Shown here: piece after piece, positions 60,640 through 64,000 of the stretch
Numbering within the stretch: the first letter of the stretch is position 1
Layout of the letters: each line of letters opens with the position of its first letter
DNA from: Brachionus rotundiformis
Lineage: Eukaryota; Rotifera; Eurotatoria; Ploima; Brachionidae
Assembly (NCBI GenBank): GCA_016802295.1
Contig: JAESIW010000090.1
Span: 785,815 to 849,814 of the forward strand
Direction of reading: 5' to 3'
DNA: 64,000 nt
Notes under the pieces: generated by a model
Seen by the model: only the letters and a program-made list of their open reading frames with translations
Told to the model about the DNA's origin: nothing
Databases searched by the model: none
Translations under genes and position numbers: made by a program

Positions 60640-60740
60640 CATAATTATGTATTATAGTCATTTAAATTTACTTTTGTAATAAGTATTGATTATTATTAAC
60701 ATTTTTGCTTGATTTTGAATAAAATATTCAAAGAAAATTA
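60640..60740 (+). repeat. Satellite unit, right part after the hAT insertion
   Basis: Matches the unit from ...CTCATAATTA-GTATTAT-GTCAT to AACATTTTTGCTTGATTTTG. It continues the copy interrupted at about 57,480 and stops at the LINE fragment. Confidence 0.65.
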
Positions 60741-60869
60741 AATATCCATATTACAATTAAGTAAAAAATTCAGTTTTCTATATACAAAAAATGATAAAGA
60801 TTATTCAACATTCAATATTCTGTTAAATAAAAATAGTATTTTATCGAAACGGTTAGTCCATAGTTATTT

Positions 60870-61640
60870 CATTACAGGCCCCATTCAATCAAAATAACAC
60901 CGAGTGCTAATTTATATTCAGTGCAATTTTTATGAGTCAGCTCTACAACTTTTGATCACTGTTTAATAAAAGAATTATTCTCTCTATCAAATATATTGTA
61001 ATTTTTCAAATACGTTTTTACATTGGTTATTGAAAATTTGTTTGACAAAGAATATTTAATGCTTATAATAAATTTCTCTAAATGACTCCAATTTTAGTGC
61101 TATGTTCAAAAGTTTAGTTTTTGTAAATTTACTGAGTCGAATAAATCGTTTTATTAAAATATTTTGACGTATATCAAATTCCTTTAAATTCTTTTCATCA
61201 ATTAAGAAATTATCTAAATGTTATCTAAAGATTGATTGAGAGAACTGTTTGTATAAGAAAGCTATAGTTTCGGGATTTACAAGTTTTGGTTTGCATCAAA
61301 AACTATTTAGAGAGTAAAAACTCTTTTCAACTTATTTCATCTTATTTTCAACGAATTCATTTATTGAATTTTAATTTCCAAAAGGGAGGCCTAGATAAAT
61401 CAAACTTTTAAATTTAGAAATTGAAGAACCGTTTAATTTTCAATCGGTTCGAAAACCTGTACTTTTTTTTTTAAATATTATGGCTGCTGATTTGGAGACA
61501 TTAAATTCGATTTTCCGATTCTTTGCATATTCTTCACAGGCTCATAGTAAAATTTTGATGCGTTTTTCCGATGTTGAAAGTAAGACAATATCATCACAGT
61601 AAGCAAGAAAAGACAAGTTTATCTCACCAATCTTTGCACC
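60870..61640 (-). pseudogene. LINE reverse transcriptase fragment
   Basis: Minus strand: LSFLAYCDDIVLLSTSEKRI (catalytic box YCDD for YADD), then ACEEYAKNRKIEFNVSKSAA, IIFKKKVQVFEPIEN, and after a frameshift SISKFKSLIYLGLPFGN, the post-catalytic thumb start of LINE RTs. Further scraps continue to about 60,870 (KNCTEYKLALGVILIEWG). It is truncated at its 5' side at the satellite border (61,641), as is usual for LINE insertions. Confidence 0.75.
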
Positions 61641-61644
61641 ACTT

Positions 61645-64000
61645 CTGTGTGTATCTTTTTGTAAAATTTCAGTTATTTGGATTTTTTACTTTAGATAATC
61701 ATGTTTATCTGTATTTGCAGTTCGTCTTTAATTTTCAAGTTAAAGTGAACTTTAAAGATACAAATATTCAATAATTATTCACGAATGAGGTTTTCAGCGT
61801 TTTATTTTTATAATTACGCATATTTAATCTTAAAATGATTTATAATAAAACTCTATTATTTATTTTATTAAAATACAATGAAAAATCATTTAAAACTGTA
61901 TAACAAACTCATAATTAAGTATTATTGTCATCTGCTTAAGATTTTGTAATATGTACAGATGATTTATAACATTTTTGCTTGATTTTGAATATTTTATTGA
62001 TGGTTTTTAATAAATCTTTATATAAGCACACTAAAATTCATTTATTAAAACTAAATATCGATAAATTGTATTAAAAGAAAGTATCTTCTTTGAAATGAAT
62101 AAAATTCACCTTAAATGAGTGAACGTAAATGATTAAGTCTCGAATTGCAGATTTCAATGTGTATCTTTTTGTAAAATTTCAGTTATTTGGATTTTTTACT
62201 TTAGATAATCATGTTTATCTGTATTTGAAGTTCGACTTTGATTTTTAAGTAAAAGTGAACTTTAAAGATACAAATATTCAATAATTATTCACGAATGAGG
62301 TTTTCAGCGTTTTTTTTTATAATTACGCATATTTAATCTTAAAATGATTTATAATATAACACTATTATTTATTTTATTAAAATACAATGAAAACACATTT
62401 AAAACTGTATAACAAACTCATAATTAAGTATTATTGTCATCTGCTTAAGATTTTGTAATATGTACAGATGATTTATAACATTTTTGCTTGATTTGGAATA
62501 TTTTATTGATGGTAATTTATAAATCTTTATATAAGCACACTAAAATTCATTTATTAAAACTAAATATCGATAAATTGTATTAAAAGAAAGTATCTTCTTT
62601 GAAATGAATAAAATTCACCTTAAATGAGTGAACGTAAATGATCAAGTCTCGAATTGCAGATTTCAATGTGTATCTTTTTGTAAAATTTCAGTTATTTGGA
62701 TTTTTTACTTTAGATAATCATGTTTATCTGTATTTGCAGTTCGTCTTTAATTTTCAAGTTAAAATGAACTTTAAAGATACAAATATTCAACGAATATTTA
62801 TTTTTTAGCTTCTTTGTGTTTTATTTTTATAATTACGCATATTTAATCTTAAAATGATTTATAATAAAACTCTATTAGTTATTATATTAAAATACAATTA
62901 AAAATCATTAAAAACTGTATAACAAACTCATGATTAAGTATTATTGTCATCTGCTTAAGCTTTTGTAATATGTACAGATGATTTATAACATTTTTGGTTG
63001 ATTTTTAATATTTTATTGATGGTATTTAATAAATCTTTATATAAGAACTTAATAATGATTTTTTTAAAACTTAATATCGCTATATTATTATAAAAGAAAG
63101 AATCTTCTTTGAAATGAATCAAATTCACCTTAATGAGTGAACGTAAATGATTAAGTCTCAAATTGCAGATTTTACTGTGTATGTTGTTGTAAAATTTTAG
63201 TTATTTGGATTTTTTACTTTAGATTAGCTTGTTTATCTTTATTTGCAGTTCGTCTTTAATTTTTAAGTTAAAATGAGCTTTAAAGATACAAATATTCAAC
63301 GATTATTTATTTATTAGCTACTTTGTGTTTTATTTTTATAATTACGCATATTTAATCTTAAAATGATTTATAACAAATCTCAATTTGTTATTATATTAAA
63401 ATACAATTATAAATCATTTAAAACTATATAACAAACTCATTATTAAGTATTATTGTCATCTGCTTAAGCTTTTGTAATATGTACAGATGATTTGTAACAT
63501 TGTTGCTTGATTTTGAATATTTTATTAATGGTATATTATAAATCTTTATATAAGCACCCAATAATGATTTATTAACACTTAATATCGCTAAATTATGCTC
63601 AAAGAAAGAATCTCTTTTGAAATGAATCAAATTCACCTTAAATGAGTGAACGTAAATGATTAAGTCTCGAATTGCAGATTTTACTGTGAAACTTGTTGTA
63701 AAATTTTAGTTATTTGGATTTTTTACTTTAGAAAATCATGTTTATCTGTATTTGCAGTTCGTCTTTAATTTTTAAGTTAAAATGAGCTTTAAAGATACAA
63801 ATATTCAAAGATTATTTATTTATTAGCTACTTTGTGTTTTATTTTATAATTAGGTATAATTAATCTTAAAATGATTTATAATAAAACTCTATTAGTTATT
63901 ATATTAAAATACAATTAAAAATCATTTAAAACTGTATAAGAAACTCATAATTAACTATTATTGTCATCTGCTTAAGCTTTTGTAATATGTACAGATGATT
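61645..64000 (+). repeat. Tandem satellite, unit about 510 bp, 4.6 copies, continuing past the window
   Basis: The block GTATCTTTTTGTAAAATTTC and its variants occur at 61651, 62161, 62670, 63180 and 63688, spacing 508-510 bp. Copies 1-3 are very similar; copies 4 and 5 differ more. The short minus-strand frames in each unit have no coding features and shift between copies. Confidence 0.92.

Noticed and set aside
62955..63636. Minus-strand ORFs of about 70 codons in the satellite
   Set aside because: They recur once per unit with shifting frames and no coding signature.
1..64000. CRISPR arrays, operons, bacterial features
   Set aside because: Spliced animal genes throughout; no short regularly spaced repeats were seen.

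Overview
This is an AT-rich (roughly three quarters A+T by eye) stretch of animal nuclear DNA. Its genes are split by very short introns (34 to about 70 bp where I could fix both ends, all GT-AG). They include metazoan or eukaryotic families: CSL/Su(H) of the Notch pathway, a protein with Myc boxes, EFCAB7, SF3B3 and the mitochondrial calcium uniporter MCU. The composition, compact genes and transposon mix would fit a small invertebrate. A monogonont rotifer such as Brachionus is my best guess, but no marker in the window settles it.

Layout. 1-2.9 kb: minus-strand Myc-like gene running off the left edge. 2.9-14.5 kb: gene desert with one decayed LINE piece. 14.5-17.1 kb: CSL (+). 17.5-20.7 kb: EFCAB7 (-), convergent with CSL and divergent from SF3B3 (+, 21.7-25.6 kb). 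26.6-27.6 kb: MCU (+). 27.8-31.2 kb: multi-exon minus-strand gene of unknown function. Exon phases were checked for CSL (714 aa), SF3B3 (1227 aa) and MCU (323 aa), and each joins to a whole number of codons.

From about 31.4 kb the window becomes a transposon graveyard with a few host genes between the elements: a decayed piggyBac, a broken cysteine-rich secreted gene, a small membrane-protein gene (36.9 kb), a broken double-homeodomain gene (38 kb), a second signal-peptide/membrane gene (38.7 kb), a PIF/Harbinger-like (ISL2EU-type) element with SWIM and peptidase-like regions (39.7-42.5 kb), a minus-strand single-pass membrane gene (42.8-44.3 kb), a LINE with zinc-knuckle ORF1 and endonuclease (44.8-47.9 kb), a complete Tc1/mariner-type element with TA target duplication (48,308-51,080), a decayed hAT, a MULE, two related BED-finger hAT elements (54.7-56.5 and 57.5-60.6 kb, the second carrying a solo LTR flanked by CTAAC duplications), another LINE fragment, and a 510-bp tandem satellite filling the right edge.

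The host genes do not form one pathway. CSL acts in Notch transcription, Myc in growth control, EFCAB7 in the ciliary Hedgehog zone, SF3B3 in splicing and MCU in mitochondrial calcium uptake. The points most worth following are the CtBP-type motif inside CSL, the membrane gene with a kinesin-13-like N-terminus, the double homeodomain remnant, the peptidase-like tail on the Harbinger-like element, and the TATA-in-hairpin ends of the Tc1-like element.
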